From Fidelibacterota bacterium (GTDB lineage Bacteria; Fidelibacterota; Marinisomatia; Marinisomatales; Marinisomataceae): a DNA stretch of 64,000 nt. Below the pieces are notes generated by a model that was not told the DNA's origin, did not search any database, and saw only the letters and a program-made list of their open reading frames with translations. Where the stretch lies: the NCBI GenBank assembly GCA_016777965.1, contig JADHQL010000001.1, positions 1 through 64,000 of the forward strand. The letters are read 5' to 3'. The stretch's first letter is position 1, and every line of letters starts with the position of its first letter. Positions 40,328-49,158 of this stretch are shown piece by piece. The position numbers were made by a program, and so were the translations under genes.

Positions 40328-42406
40328 TTATTCAGGTTTTTCAGTTAAAAGTTTAATACTGAAATTTAAACGACCTTGCTTATCAATTTCAAATAGCTTT
40401 ATCTTAACTTCATCGCCCACAGATAGCACATCTTCAACTTTATTAACACGTTTCCATGCTAGCTGAGAAATGTGGACCAACCCTTCTCTTCCCGGAGCGA
40501 ATTCAACAAAAGCACCAAAGTCTAAAATTTTAGTCACTTTACCGTCGAAAACAGATCCAACTTCTGGATCTTGAACTACAGCTTTAATTTGAGATATTGC
40601 GTTATCTAATTTTGCTTTGTTTTCTGCTGATACACTTACAGTACCATCATCTTCAATATTAATAACACATTCTGCATTTTCCTGAAGAGCCTTAATATTT
40701 TTACCTCCAGGACCTATTAATGCGCCAATCTTATCTTTATCTATCTTAAAAGATTCAATTTGAGGTGCATATTGGGATAATGCATTCGGTTTGTCAATTG
40801 CTTTATTCATTTCACCTAGAATGTGCAATCTACCTTTATTTGCTTGTTCAAGAGCATTTGATAAAATATCCATAGAAAGACCAGGAACTTTTAAATCAAG
40901 TTGAATTGCACTAATTCCATCTTTTGTACCAGCTACCTTGAAATCCATGTCTCCAAGGAAGTCTTCAGTACCTAGAATATCACTTAAAACTGCGTAATTA
41001 TCATCATCTTCCATAATTAAGCCCATAGCTATACCTGCCACATGCTCTTTTATAGGAACACCAGCATTCATCATGGCTAATGAGCCGCCACACACAGATG
41101 CCATTGAGGAAGAACCGTTTGATTCAGTAATTTCAGATACAATACGAACTGTATATGGGAATTCTTCTGAAGATGGTAATATAGGTTTTAATGATCTTTC
41201 AGCTAAATGACCATGACCAATTTCACGTCTATTAGTAAAACCAATTCTTCCAACTTCTCCTACACTATATGGAGGAAAGTTATAATGCAACAAGAATGAT
41301 TTTTTATAATCACTAGCCATTGAATCAATAATTTGCTCATCTCTACTAGAACCTAAAGTTAAAGCAGCTATAGACTGCGTTTCACCGCGAGTAAACAATG
41401 CAGATCCATGCGCTCTTGGAAGGATAGATTCTACAACGCTAATATCTCTAATATCTTCTAATCCTCTACCATCAACTCTAACTTTTTTATCTAAAACAGT
41501 TTTTCTAACTGTGTTTTTGAACATATTTTTAATATAATTCTTAACTTCTGGATACATTTCTTCATCTTCAAGATATGGTTCTAATGCTTCTTTCTCAATT
41601 ACATTAAATTTGTCGTCTCTTGCTTGCTTAGTGTCTAAATCAAATATCTTTTCCATTTTTGACAAGTAAGCATCATCTAAAGACTTTTCAATATCTTCAG
41701 TTATAACTTTTGTATCAACAATCTCATAAGAATTGTCAAAATGTTCTGAAAACTCCATTTGAAGATCAACAATATCATTAATTCCATCCATTGCTATATC
41801 TAATGCTTCTAAAATTGTTTTTTCAGGTACAAAATTAGACCCACCTTCAATCATACAAATTTTATCTTTTTTTCCAGTAACTATTAAGTCTAAATCTGAT
41901 GATTCCATCTGTTCATTTGTTGGATTTAAAACATATTCTCCGTCAATTAATCCAATTTTTACAGAAGCAATAGGACCATCAAATGGTACTGGTGACAATA
42001 ATAAGGCTGCTGAAGCACCAATAGCAGCTACAATATCTGGTGTATTTACACCGTCATATGACATTGTAGTTAACATAATTTGCAATTCATGCCTATAATT
42101 CTTAGGTATTAAAGGTCTAATAGGTCTATCTGTAAGACGTGAAGTTAGTACCTCAGCATCTGTAGGTTTAGCCTCTCTTTTAAAGAACCCTCCAGGTATT
42201 TTTCCACCCGCATAATGTTTTTCTCTGTATTCAACCTGCATTGGTAAAAAATCGATGCCTTCTCTTGGTTCAGGTGAACAACATACTGTTGCTAAGATTA
42301 CTGTTTCTCCATAACTAATAAATACGGAACCACCAGCTTGCCTAGCGATTTGTCCAGATTCTATTTTAAGCGGTCTTCCCGCTATATTCTTTTCTACTTT
42401 TATCAT
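40328..42406 (-). CDS. pnp: Polynucleotide phosphorylase
   Basis: A 692-aa phosphorolytic exoribonuclease of mRNA decay. Two RNase PH cores flank the helical linker; the second has RVDGRGLEDIRDISVVESIL, RAHGSALFTRGETQS and AGTKDGISAIQLDLKVPGLS. A KH domain (about 555-610; IGALIGPGGKNIKALQENAE) and an S1 domain (about 620-690; GSVFDGKVTKILDFGAFVEF) close it. RNA control by its own product is known in other bacteria. It follows rpsO by 12 bp, the classical rpsO-pnp pair. Confidence 0.97.
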   Translation of the reverse strand: MIKVEKNIAGRPLKIESGQIARQAGGSVFISYGETVILATVCCSPEPREGIDFLPMQVEYREKHYAGGKIPGGFFKREAKPTDAEVLTSRLTDRPIRPLIPKNYRHELQIMLTTMSYDGVNTPDIVAAIGASAALLLSPVPFDGPIASVKIGLIDGEYVLNPTNEQMESSDLDLIVTGKKDKICMIEGGSNFVPEKTILEALDIAMDGINDIVDLQMEFSEHFDNSYEIVDTKVITEDIEKSLDDAYLSKMEKIFDLDTKQARDDKFNVIEKEALEPYLEDEEMYPEVKNYIKNMFKNTVRKTVLDKKVRVDGRGLEDIRDISVVESILPRAHGSALFTRGETQSIAALTLGSSRDEQIIDSMASDYKKSFLLHYNFPPYSVGEVGRIGFTNRREIGHGHLAERSLKPILPSSEEFPYTVRIVSEITESNGSSSMASVCGGSLAMMNAGVPIKEHVAGIAMGLIMEDDDNYAVLSDILGTEDFLGDMDFKVAGTKDGISAIQLDLKVPGLSMDILSNALEQANKGRLHILGEMNKAIDKPNALSQYAPQIESFKIDKDKIGALIGPGGKNIKALQENAECVINIEDDGTVSVSAENKAKLDNAISQIKAVVQDPEVGSVFDGKVTKILDFGAFVEFAPGREGLVHISQLAWKRVNKVEDVLSVGDEVKIKLFEIDKQGRLNFSIKLLTEKPE

Positions 42407-42418
42407 TTTCTTCTTTTT

Positions 42419-42685
42419 TTATCCTCTTATCGATAGTTTTTTAATTAATTCATCATAACTATCTAGTTTAGTTTTTCTTAAATATTTCAATAGCTTCTTT
42501 CGCTGTGACACTAACTTAACTAAACCATGTTTTGAATGAACATCTTTCTTGTGCATCTTTACATGCTCTGTCAATGATCTAATTCGATCAGTTAGAAGCG
42601 TAATTTGCGCTTCACTACTACCGACATTCTTTGCATCAAGACCCACGTCTTGAAGAAGTGTACTTGTTTCTTTACTATATTTCAT
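42419..42685 (-). CDS. rpsO: 30S ribosomal protein S15
   Basis: An 88-aa protein that binds 16S rRNA early in assembly. GSSEAQITLLTDRIRSLTEH, KKDVHSKHGLVKLVSQRKKL and LKYLRKTKLDSYDELIKKLS are the conserved helices. It overlaps ribF by 11 bp and precedes pnp. Confidence 0.97.
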   Translation of the reverse strand: MKYSKETSTLLQDVGLDAKNVGSSEAQITLLTDRIRSLTEHVKMHKKDVHSKHGLVKLVSQRKKLLKYLRKTKLDSYDELIKKLSIRG

Positions 42686-43625
42686 ATTTCTCCTTAAAAG
42701 TATCTATTAATTCAATACATACTTCTTTATCTTTTTCAATTTGTTTGATTAATAATTCTTTGCTATCAAACTTTTTTTCATCTCGAATTTTATCTAAAAA
42801 CTCGATATAAAAATTCTTATCGTACAGACTGCCAAATTTATCAGATAAAATGTGAACTTCCATAACAAATTTTTTTTCATTAAAAGTTGGTCTGATACCA
42901 GCATTCATCATTCCAAAATAACATTCTCCGTCTAAGAAAACCCTAGTTAAATATACTCCAATGCTTGGAAGTAACTGATTTTCAAAAGTTGGAATAAAGT
43001 TTGCGGTTGGATAATTCATTGTTTTCCCGCGATTTGAACCAGAAACAACTCTTGCATTAAAACCATAAAATCTTCCTAAATAATCATATACCTTACTTGA
43101 GTTTCCATTTAAAATCAATGATCTAATTAAGCTGCTAGATATGGTACTACCCATATATTCTCTCATTACAGGCGCATGAAGTTCTATATTATAGTTACTG
43201 CAAAAAGTTTTTAAAAATTCAAAATCTCCTTCTTTTTTATGTCCAAAATAGTGATTTGTACCTACAGAAATTAACGTTGGATTAAATAAATCTTTTAAGA
43301 CAGTATCTGCAAATATTTGAGCAGACATTAATGAAAACTCTTTGTCAAATGGTATTATTAACACAATATCTAAACCTATCTCTTTTAAAGTTTCCAGTTT
43401 TTCATCTAAACTTTGAAGATATATTGGATCTGGTTTATCAGAAAGCACATAAAAAGGATTGGGATTAAAGGTAATTAAACAGGATGGGATATTTCTTTTT
43501 TTACCTTCTTCAACAATATAAGACAACACATCATAATGACCTTTATGAATACCGTCGTAATTACCAATAGTTATAACTGAATTAGATAACTTTTTGAAAT
43601 CTTCTAGTGATGTTATGATCTCCAC
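42675..43625 (-). CDS. ribF: Bifunctional riboflavin kinase/FAD synthetase
   Basis: A 316-aa enzyme making FMN and FAD. The N-terminal adenylyltransferase has ITIGNYDGIHKGHYDVL (near 18-34; the usual Phe is Tyr), FDKEFSLMSAQIFADTVL and VGTNHYFGHKKEGDFEFL. The C-terminal kinase (from about 185) has VSGSNRGKTMNYPTANFIPT, where Asn replaces the usual Gly before PTAN, and MNAGIRPTFNEKKFVMEVHI. Overlaps truB by 13 bp and rpsO by 11 bp. Confidence 0.94.
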   Translation of the reverse strand: MEIITSLEDFKKLSNSVITIGNYDGIHKGHYDVLSYIVEEGKKRNIPSCLITFNPNPFYVLSDKPDPIYLQSLDEKLETLKEIGLDIVLIIPFDKEFSLMSAQIFADTVLKDLFNPTLISVGTNHYFGHKKEGDFEFLKTFCSNYNIELHAPVMREYMGSTISSSLIRSLILNGNSSKVYDYLGRFYGFNARVVSGSNRGKTMNYPTANFIPTFENQLLPSIGVYLTRVFLDGECYFGMMNAGIRPTFNEKKFVMEVHILSDKFGSLYDKNFYIEFLDKIRDEKKFDSKELLIKQIEKDKEVCIELIDTFKEKYEI

Positions 43626-44254
43626 TTGTCCTCAAATTTTTCTACTGTAACTGATTCATCCAATCTATATTTACCAACACTTAATCGTGTTAAGCTTATC
43701 AAATGACCTAAAGTACCTAAATATTCTGCTATATCCTCTGCTAATACCCTTATATAAGTTCCAGATGAACAATCAACAGTGATTTTTAAGGTATTTTCAT
43801 CTAATGAATCAATTTTTAAGCTCTTGATAGTTATTAACTTTGGATTTGTTTTGATTTCAATATTTTTTCTTGCAAGCTTATAAAGTCGAACTCCATTAAT
43901 TTTCCTAGCTGAGTACATAGGAGTTCTTTGTAGTAATTCTCCAACAAACTTTTTTTCGCAATCCATTAAATTCTGTTCCGAAATTTCACAAACTTCTCTT
44001 TCTTCAACAATGTTACCTGTTAAATCCATAGAATCCGTTTTTTCTCCTAATTTAATAATACCTTCATAAGTCTTATCAAATTGTATGATATTTGATAATT
44101 TTTTTGTCGATTCTCCAACACCTAACACTAATACTCCATCTGCAAACGGATCTAAAGTACCAGAGTGACCAACCTTTTCTTTGGTAATATTTCTTACTTT
44201 TTTAACAATTGAAAATGAAGACAAATCTTTTGGTTTATATATATTGTAAATCAT
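43613..44254 (-). CDS. truB: tRNA pseudouridine-55 synthase, short form
   Basis: A 213-aa enzyme that makes pseudouridine 55 in tRNA. KVGHSGTLDPFADGVLVLGV contains the catalytic Asp (about 37), and QRTPMYSARKINGVRLYKLA, with SGTYIRVLAEDIAEYLGTLG, completes the site. At 213 aa it ends after the catalytic core and has no room for the C-terminal PUA-type RNA-binding domain found in the approximately 300-aa enzymes. The frame is intact, so this is a short form, not a break. It is 1 bp from rbfA and overlaps ribF. Confidence 0.93.
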   Translation of the reverse strand: MIYNIYKPKDLSSFSIVKKVRNITKEKVGHSGTLDPFADGVLVLGVGESTKKLSNIIQFDKTYEGIIKLGEKTDSMDLTGNIVEEREVCEISEQNLMDCEKKFVGELLQRTPMYSARKINGVRLYKLARKNIEIKTNPKLITIKSLKIDSLDENTLKITVDCSSGTYIRVLAEDIAEYLGTLGHLISLTRLSVGKYRLDESVTVEKFEDKWRS

Positions 44255-44255
44255 G

Positions 44256-44603
44256 CTAAACTATTTTTTTTATTAGCTTATCAATTTTTTCAAATTGCTC
44301 AAATGAATCATCATAGAAAAATTTCAATGTTGGAGTAGATCTTAAATTTAAAGATGCTGACAAAAATTTTCTAAAAACCGGCACAAGCAAGTTCAGTTTA
44401 TCATTAATAATTTCTATCTTTTTAGTAGGGTTTAAAACACTATAGTATAAATTTGCATGTTTTAAATCAGCTGTCATTTTAACTGAAGAAAAAGTTATAA
44501 AACCATATTTCCTTAAATCCATCTCTCTGGTTAAGATATCGTTGATGGTTTTTAAAACTTGTTGCGATACTCTCTCTGATCTTGAAAACGGTTTATTGTT
44601 CAA
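44256..44603 (-). CDS. rbfA: Ribosome-binding factor A
   Basis: A 115-aa KH-like 30S maturation factor. RSERVSQQVLKTINDILTRE, ITFSSVKMTADLKHANLYYS and LRSTPTLKFFYDDSFEQFEK are the family blocks. It overlaps infB by 4 bp and precedes truB by 1 bp, in the usual order. Confidence 0.92.
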   Translation of the reverse strand: MNNKPFSRSERVSQQVLKTINDILTREMDLRKYGFITFSSVKMTADLKHANLYYSVLNPTKKIEIINDKLNLLVPVFRKFLSASLNLRSTPTLKFFYDDSFEQFEKIDKLIKKIV

Positions 44604-46948
44604 CTGTCTGCTAATGTTCTCTTAATTTCATTTATTTTATATGCAACTATTCTGTCGCCTTCAAAATACTTTTTCACACCTTCAACGGAAATACCACATT
44701 CCATGCCTGAATCAACAGATGCTACATCGTCTTTAAAGCGCTTTAATGAGGTAATTGAACCTTTTGAAACAAGCTCTTCTTCCTCGCGAATAAGCCTAAC
44801 AAAACAATCGCGAGTAATTTTACCAGATTCTACTTGAGATCCAGCGATAAAACCAATTTTTGGGATTTTAAATGACTCTTTAACAACTGCAACACCAATA
44901 ACTTCTTCAACCATATCTGGCTTTAACAATCCTTCAACAGCCATCTTAACGTCTTCAACAATCTGATAAATAATACTATAAGCTCTAATTTCTACATTAT
45001 TTTGACTAGCTAATAACTTGGTATTTGATGGAATTTGAACTCCAAAACCAATTATGATAGCTTGTGAAGCTTGTGCTAACAAAACATCAGATTCGGTAAC
45101 ATTACCAACCCCTTTATGAACAATATCTACACCAACTTCATCGTTATTGATTTTTTCTATGCTTTGTATTAAAGCTTCAATTGAACCATCAGAATCAGCT
45201 TTAATAATGATATTTAAATTATTTATATCACCTTCCTTAATCTGAGCTGATATACTGTCTAATGATGTTTTTTGAACCATCTGAAGATCAATTTCACGTT
45301 TAATTCTCTGGCGTTCATTAGCTATTTTCTTTAAATCTGATTCATTTTCAACTTCTGCAAAAATATCTCCAGCCTGAGGAACTTGATCAAAACCTAGAAT
45401 TTGGACTGGATCTGATGGTCTAGCTTGAGTGATTCTTTCATTATTTTCATTCATAATTGCTCGAACCTTACCGGGGTGATTATTACAAATGAATGGTGTT
45501 CCAATGCTTAAAGTACCTTTTTGAATTAAGACAGTTGCAACAGGACCCAATCCTTTATCTAATCTTGAATCTATTACAATACCTTTACAGTCAATATCTT
45601 GATTTGCTTTCAAATCTAATACTTCGGCCTCAAGTAAAATTGCTTCCATTAAGTCATCTATACCTTCACCTGTTTGAGCAGACGTATGAACACATTGAAT
45701 TTTACCTCCCCAGTCTTCCACTAAGACATTTTTTTCAGATAATTCTCTTTTAACGACATCAGGATTAGCGCCTTGCTTATCAATCTTGTTGATAGCTACA
45801 ACAATTGGTACTTCCGCGGCTTTTGCATGATTAATAGCTTCAATTGTTTGGGGCATAACACTATCATCAGCAGCAACTACTAAAATAACAATATCTGTTG
45901 ATTGAGCACCTCGTGCTCTCATAGCAGTAAAAGCTTCGTGCCCAGGAGTATCTAAAAAAGTGATTTTATTATCATTATGTAAAACCTGATAAGCTCCAAC
46001 TCTTTGTGTAATTCCTCCTGATTCACCTGCTGCTACTTTTGTTTTTCTAATATAATCTAAAATAGATGTTTTACCATGGTCTACGTGTCCCATAATTGTT
46101 ACAACCGGTGCTCTTTCTATCGCATTTGATAATTCTTCCTCTGAATGAGATGTTGTAAACAAGTCATCAATAACTTCTTCATATTTCCTCAATTCAATAT
46201 CATATTCTCCAGCAATTAATTCTATGACATCCCATTCAAGTCTTTGATTTACAGTTGCTAAAATACCCATTTGTAAGCATTTACCAATTACTTCACTGGT
46301 TGATACGTCTAAAACTTTAGCTATTTCATCAATACTAGCATATTCAGCAAGCTCAATTGTTCTTTTTTGATCTCCATCTTTTAGCCCAACATCTTTTTTC
46401 GATTTCTTATATGATTTCTTCTTAGGACTTGCATCCATAGAAGCAAGGGTCTTCTTTAATCTTTTAACAGCAGAACTATCTTTTTTCAGCTCGTCTTTCT
46501 GTTTTTTTATCTGCTTTTTATTCTCTTTCTTTTCTGGTTCACGTAAAGAGATTTTTCTTAATTTTTTCTTTGATTTTTTCTCAAAAGTAGCCTCTGTTTT
46601 TCCTTCAGTCTTATTATTGTCTTTTTCATCATTAATCGGACCTTCAGCTTTTTTCTTGTCCGATTTACGTTGATCTTCAACAGACATAATTTTAAACTTT
46701 TTGACAGATTTAGTTTTCATCACAACTTTTGAGTCATGAATCTCTTTTCTAACCTGCTCTTTTCTGTCTCTTTCTGCTGATTGACGATCCTTTGCAAACT
46801 CTGTATAAACTATTTGTTGTGTTTTACCGTCAATTGGTGACATATGACTAGATACAGCAATATCTTTTGACTTTAAAAAGTCTAAGATATCAGTATGAGA
46901 GATATTTAGCTCTTTTGCTAACTGGAATATTCTTATTGAATCAGACAT
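44600..46948 (-). CDS. infB: Translation initiation factor IF-2
   Basis: A 782-aa GTPase that brings fMet-tRNA to the ribosome. There is an IF2-N helical module (IRIFQLAKELNISHTDILDF), a long Lys-rich linker (about 60-195), a second IF2-N module, then the G domain from about residue 285 with GHVDHGKTSILDYIRKT, DTPGHEAFTAMRARG and AINKID, and the C-terminal domains II-IV with IGFGVQIPSNTKLLA. The length is below E. coli (890) because the linker is shorter. A start ATG lies 3 bp after nusA. Confidence 0.97.
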   Translation of the reverse strand: MSDSIRIFQLAKELNISHTDILDFLKSKDIAVSSHMSPIDGKTQQIVYTEFAKDRQSAERDRKEQVRKEIHDSKVVMKTKSVKKFKIMSVEDQRKSDKKKAEGPINDEKDNNKTEGKTEATFEKKSKKKLRKISLREPEKKENKKQIKKQKDELKKDSSAVKRLKKTLASMDASPKKKSYKKSKKDVGLKDGDQKRTIELAEYASIDEIAKVLDVSTSEVIGKCLQMGILATVNQRLEWDVIELIAGEYDIELRKYEEVIDDLFTTSHSEEELSNAIERAPVVTIMGHVDHGKTSILDYIRKTKVAAGESGGITQRVGAYQVLHNDNKITFLDTPGHEAFTAMRARGAQSTDIVILVVAADDSVMPQTIEAINHAKAAEVPIVVAINKIDKQGANPDVVKRELSEKNVLVEDWGGKIQCVHTSAQTGEGIDDLMEAILLEAEVLDLKANQDIDCKGIVIDSRLDKGLGPVATVLIQKGTLSIGTPFICNNHPGKVRAIMNENNERITQARPSDPVQILGFDQVPQAGDIFAEVENESDLKKIANERQRIKREIDLQMVQKTSLDSISAQIKEGDINNLNIIIKADSDGSIEALIQSIEKINNDEVGVDIVHKGVGNVTESDVLLAQASQAIIIGFGVQIPSNTKLLASQNNVEIRAYSIIYQIVEDVKMAVEGLLKPDMVEEVIGVAVVKESFKIPKIGFIAGSQVESGKITRDCFVRLIREEEELVSKGSITSLKRFKDDVASVDSGMECGISVEGVKKYFEGDRIVAYKINEIKRTLADS

Positions 46949-46951
46949 TAA

Positions 46952-48424
46952 CTACTCTTCTTTTTCCTTCATATTTGAGTCAGAATCTTCTTCAGAATCA
47001 ACAACTTCTTTATCCGGCAATTCTACTTCTTCAGCTGATTCTTCATCAGTTGATTCAACTTCTTCACTATCATTTTTAACTGCTTCAATATTTTGTTCTG
47101 CATCAGTTAAATCTAACTCAACACCCTCTTCAGTGCTTTCAACTACTTCTTCTACTTCTTCTTCTTTGTTATGCGTAATTTCAATAAATGAATTTACTGT
47201 ATCACTTATTGAAGTTATCTCTTTATCATTAAGCGCTAGCTCTTCAGTGAGAACATATTTCTTTACGTTTAAATAATCTGCAACTGAAACAATATCTACT
47301 TTTGCAAGTTTATTACTCAACGTTTTTGTAATTCCATCTAATGATTCAAGAGTTGTTTTCTGATTTATAAGCACTTCATCATATTCAGATTTAGTGTAAG
47401 CATCAATTGTATATCCTGTTAGCTTTGAAGCAAGATTAATATTAACACCGCTTCTTCCAACAGCATTTTCAAGACCACCTTCATCAAATATTGCAACACA
47501 ATATTTTCTTTCATCATCTATGTATAAATCAACTGGTTTTGCTGGGGAAAGAGCTCTGGTAACAAATACTTCAGATTTTTCTGAATAATTAACAATATCA
47601 ATCTTTTCGTTGTTTAGCTCTCTAACAACAGATTGAATTCTACTTCCTCTCATACCAACACAAGCACCAACCGCATCAATTCGTTTATCAACAGAATGAA
47701 CAATAATCTTGCTTCTCTCTCCTGGTTTTCTTGCAATTCCCTTAATTTCAATAATCCCATCTTCAATTTCAGGAACTTCCATTTCAAAAAGCTTGTATAG
47801 GAAAAGATCGTCACTTCTAGAGATTAAAATATCTGGACCTTTTGGTGTGACTTCCACTGATTTAACTAAAGCTCTGATTGTATCGCCTCTTCGAAATCTT
47901 TCAGAAAAAATTTGCTCATTCCTAGGCATTCTTAATTCTGTTTGCTCAATATTTACAAAAGTATTTTCTCGATGCACCTGATGAACAGTCCCGATAATAA
48001 CTTCTCCTATCCTTTGAACATAATCCTCGTAAATATATTGTTGCTGAACTTCTCTTGTTCTTTTATTTAGAAATTGTCTAGCATTTGCAACCAACCTTCT
48101 ACCGAATCGTGCAGGATCAATCACCTCAACAAAAGTATCTCCTAACTTTAATTCGCCAGCTAAATCTGGCTCTAGCTCTACAGCTCTTTCTAAGGTAATA
48201 TCGAAGTGATCATCATCAACCTCTTCTACAATTGTTTTTTCAACATATATCTCAATTTCACCTTTATCAAGATTAACAATGACACTACAATTATCAGATT
48301 CACCAGTTTCTTTCTCAATAATGAATAAGAATAATTGTTCAATTATTGTGCCAAGCTCTGAACGCTCGATATTCTTTTCTCTTGCTAATTCAATGAAAAT
48401 TTCAATTAAATCTCTATTAATCAT
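46952..48424 (-). CDS. nusA: Transcription termination/antitermination factor NusA
   Basis: A 490-aa RNA polymerase-binding protein. NusA-N (about 1-125), S1 (about 130-200; GEVIIGTVHQVHRENTFVNI), KH1/KH2 (about 230-345; DAVGACVGMRGSRIQSVVRE and FDEGGLENAVGRSGVNINLA), one helix-hairpin-helix (about 365-410) and a 75-residue acidic, Glu-rich tail of low complexity. The usual rimP gene does not precede it. Starts after AAGGGTTATT and a TATAAT box at 48445-48450. Confidence 0.96.
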   Translation of the reverse strand: MINRDLIEIFIELAREKNIERSELGTIIEQLFLFIIEKETGESDNCSVIVNLDKGEIEIYVEKTIVEEVDDDHFDITLERAVELEPDLAGELKLGDTFVEVIDPARFGRRLVANARQFLNKRTREVQQQYIYEDYVQRIGEVIIGTVHQVHRENTFVNIEQTELRMPRNEQIFSERFRRGDTIRALVKSVEVTPKGPDILISRSDDLFLYKLFEMEVPEIEDGIIEIKGIARKPGERSKIIVHSVDKRIDAVGACVGMRGSRIQSVVRELNNEKIDIVNYSEKSEVFVTRALSPAKPVDLYIDDERKYCVAIFDEGGLENAVGRSGVNINLASKLTGYTIDAYTKSEYDEVLINQKTTLESLDGITKTLSNKLAKVDIVSVADYLNVKKYVLTEELALNDKEITSISDTVNSFIEITHNKEEEVEEVVESTEEGVELDLTDAEQNIEAVKNDSEEVESTDEESAEEVELPDKEVVDSEEDSDSNMKEKEE

Positions 48425-48444
48425 AATAACCCTTCAATTTTTTC

Positions 48445-48450
48445 ATTATA
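48445..48450 (-). promoter_or_regulatory. -10 box ahead of nusA
   Basis: TATAAT on the minus strand, 20 bp before the ATG of nusA. The -35 region would fall on the hairpin at 48455-48474 and shows no good hexamer. A promoter here would let the translation operon run independently of the upstream TPR gene. Confidence 0.4.
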
Positions 48451-48474
48451 ACAAAAATGGGCCGTAGCCCATTT
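48451..48474 (-). terminator. Terminator after the TPR-protein gene
   Basis: An 8-bp stem AAATGGGC/GCCCATTT (48455-48462 with 48467-48474, 4-nt loop) and, on the minus strand, a run of five T then GT. It lies 45 bp after the TPR stop and directly upstream of nusA. Its T run touches the -10 box of nusA. Confidence 0.75.
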
Positions 48475-48518
48475 AATTCATTCGAATATATTTAATTAAT
48501 ATCGTATTAACAAGTAAC

Positions 48519-49154
48519 TTAGTTAATACTTAATACGTATCCATAAACTTCTTCAAAAAGTTGATTATATGCCGGATTATCGGAATCTAATGACTCAAGA
48601 AGCATTATTGATTGATCAGACTGACCATTTTGAGCTAGTTTTTTAGCTTTAAGAATACTGATATATTTAATTTCATTTTCAGAATCAGTAAACTTCATTG
48701 CCTTGTCAAACATTTTTGTGTCGTTTTCTAACTCTGCAAGCATGATATATCCTTCTTTTTTAAGATTATCATACTTTATTTTAGAAACGCTTTCAGATAA
48801 ATAAACAAGGGCTTTATCATTATTTCCATTAATAAATGCGGTTCTTCCAAGATAAAACTTAGCTTGATGGGCAGCTATAGTACCAGAAAAGCTATCAACA
48901 ACAGCCTCTAGTTGTAAAACAGCATTATCAAAATCTCCTTTTTCAAAGTAAATCATCGCATTGCTAAGCGCTGCATCTGAAGCAGATGTTTTCGGATCAT
49001 CATTTAGAGAAAAAGCTTGAAAAGTGACTAGAAATACAATTAAAGCTAAAATAATAGGATTTAATATGAAATTTTCTATCGGTGTATAGTTCGATCTGTC
49101 CTTATAGCTCACCTTAATTGGTGTTAAAATAAAATTTTGAAATTTATCTATCAT
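48519..49154 (-). CDS. Membrane-anchored TPR-repeat protein
   Basis: A 211-aa protein. I start at the ATG at 49154, 5 bp past the trhO stop; a longer frame would overlap trhO. A membrane helix (NPIILALIVFLVTFQAFSL, about 31-49) is followed by tetratricopeptide-type repeats (ALSNAMIYFEKGDFDNAVLQ, AKFYLGRTAFINGNNDKALV, YLSESVSKIKYDNLKKEGYI). The layout is like the YfgM/TPR_21 group of membrane-anchored periplasmic chaperone helpers. It is transcribed with trhO and ended by the terminator ahead of nusA. Confidence 0.7.
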   Translation of the reverse strand: MIDKFQNFILTPIKVSYKDRSNYTPIENFILNPIILALIVFLVTFQAFSLNDDPKTSASDAALSNAMIYFEKGDFDNAVLQLEAVVDSFSGTIAAHQAKFYLGRTAFINGNNDKALVYLSESVSKIKYDNLKKEGYIMLAELENDTKMFDKAMKFTDSENEIKYISILKAKKLAQNGQSDQSIMLLESLDSDNPAYNQLFEEVYGYVLSIN

Positions 49155-49158
49155 TGTA

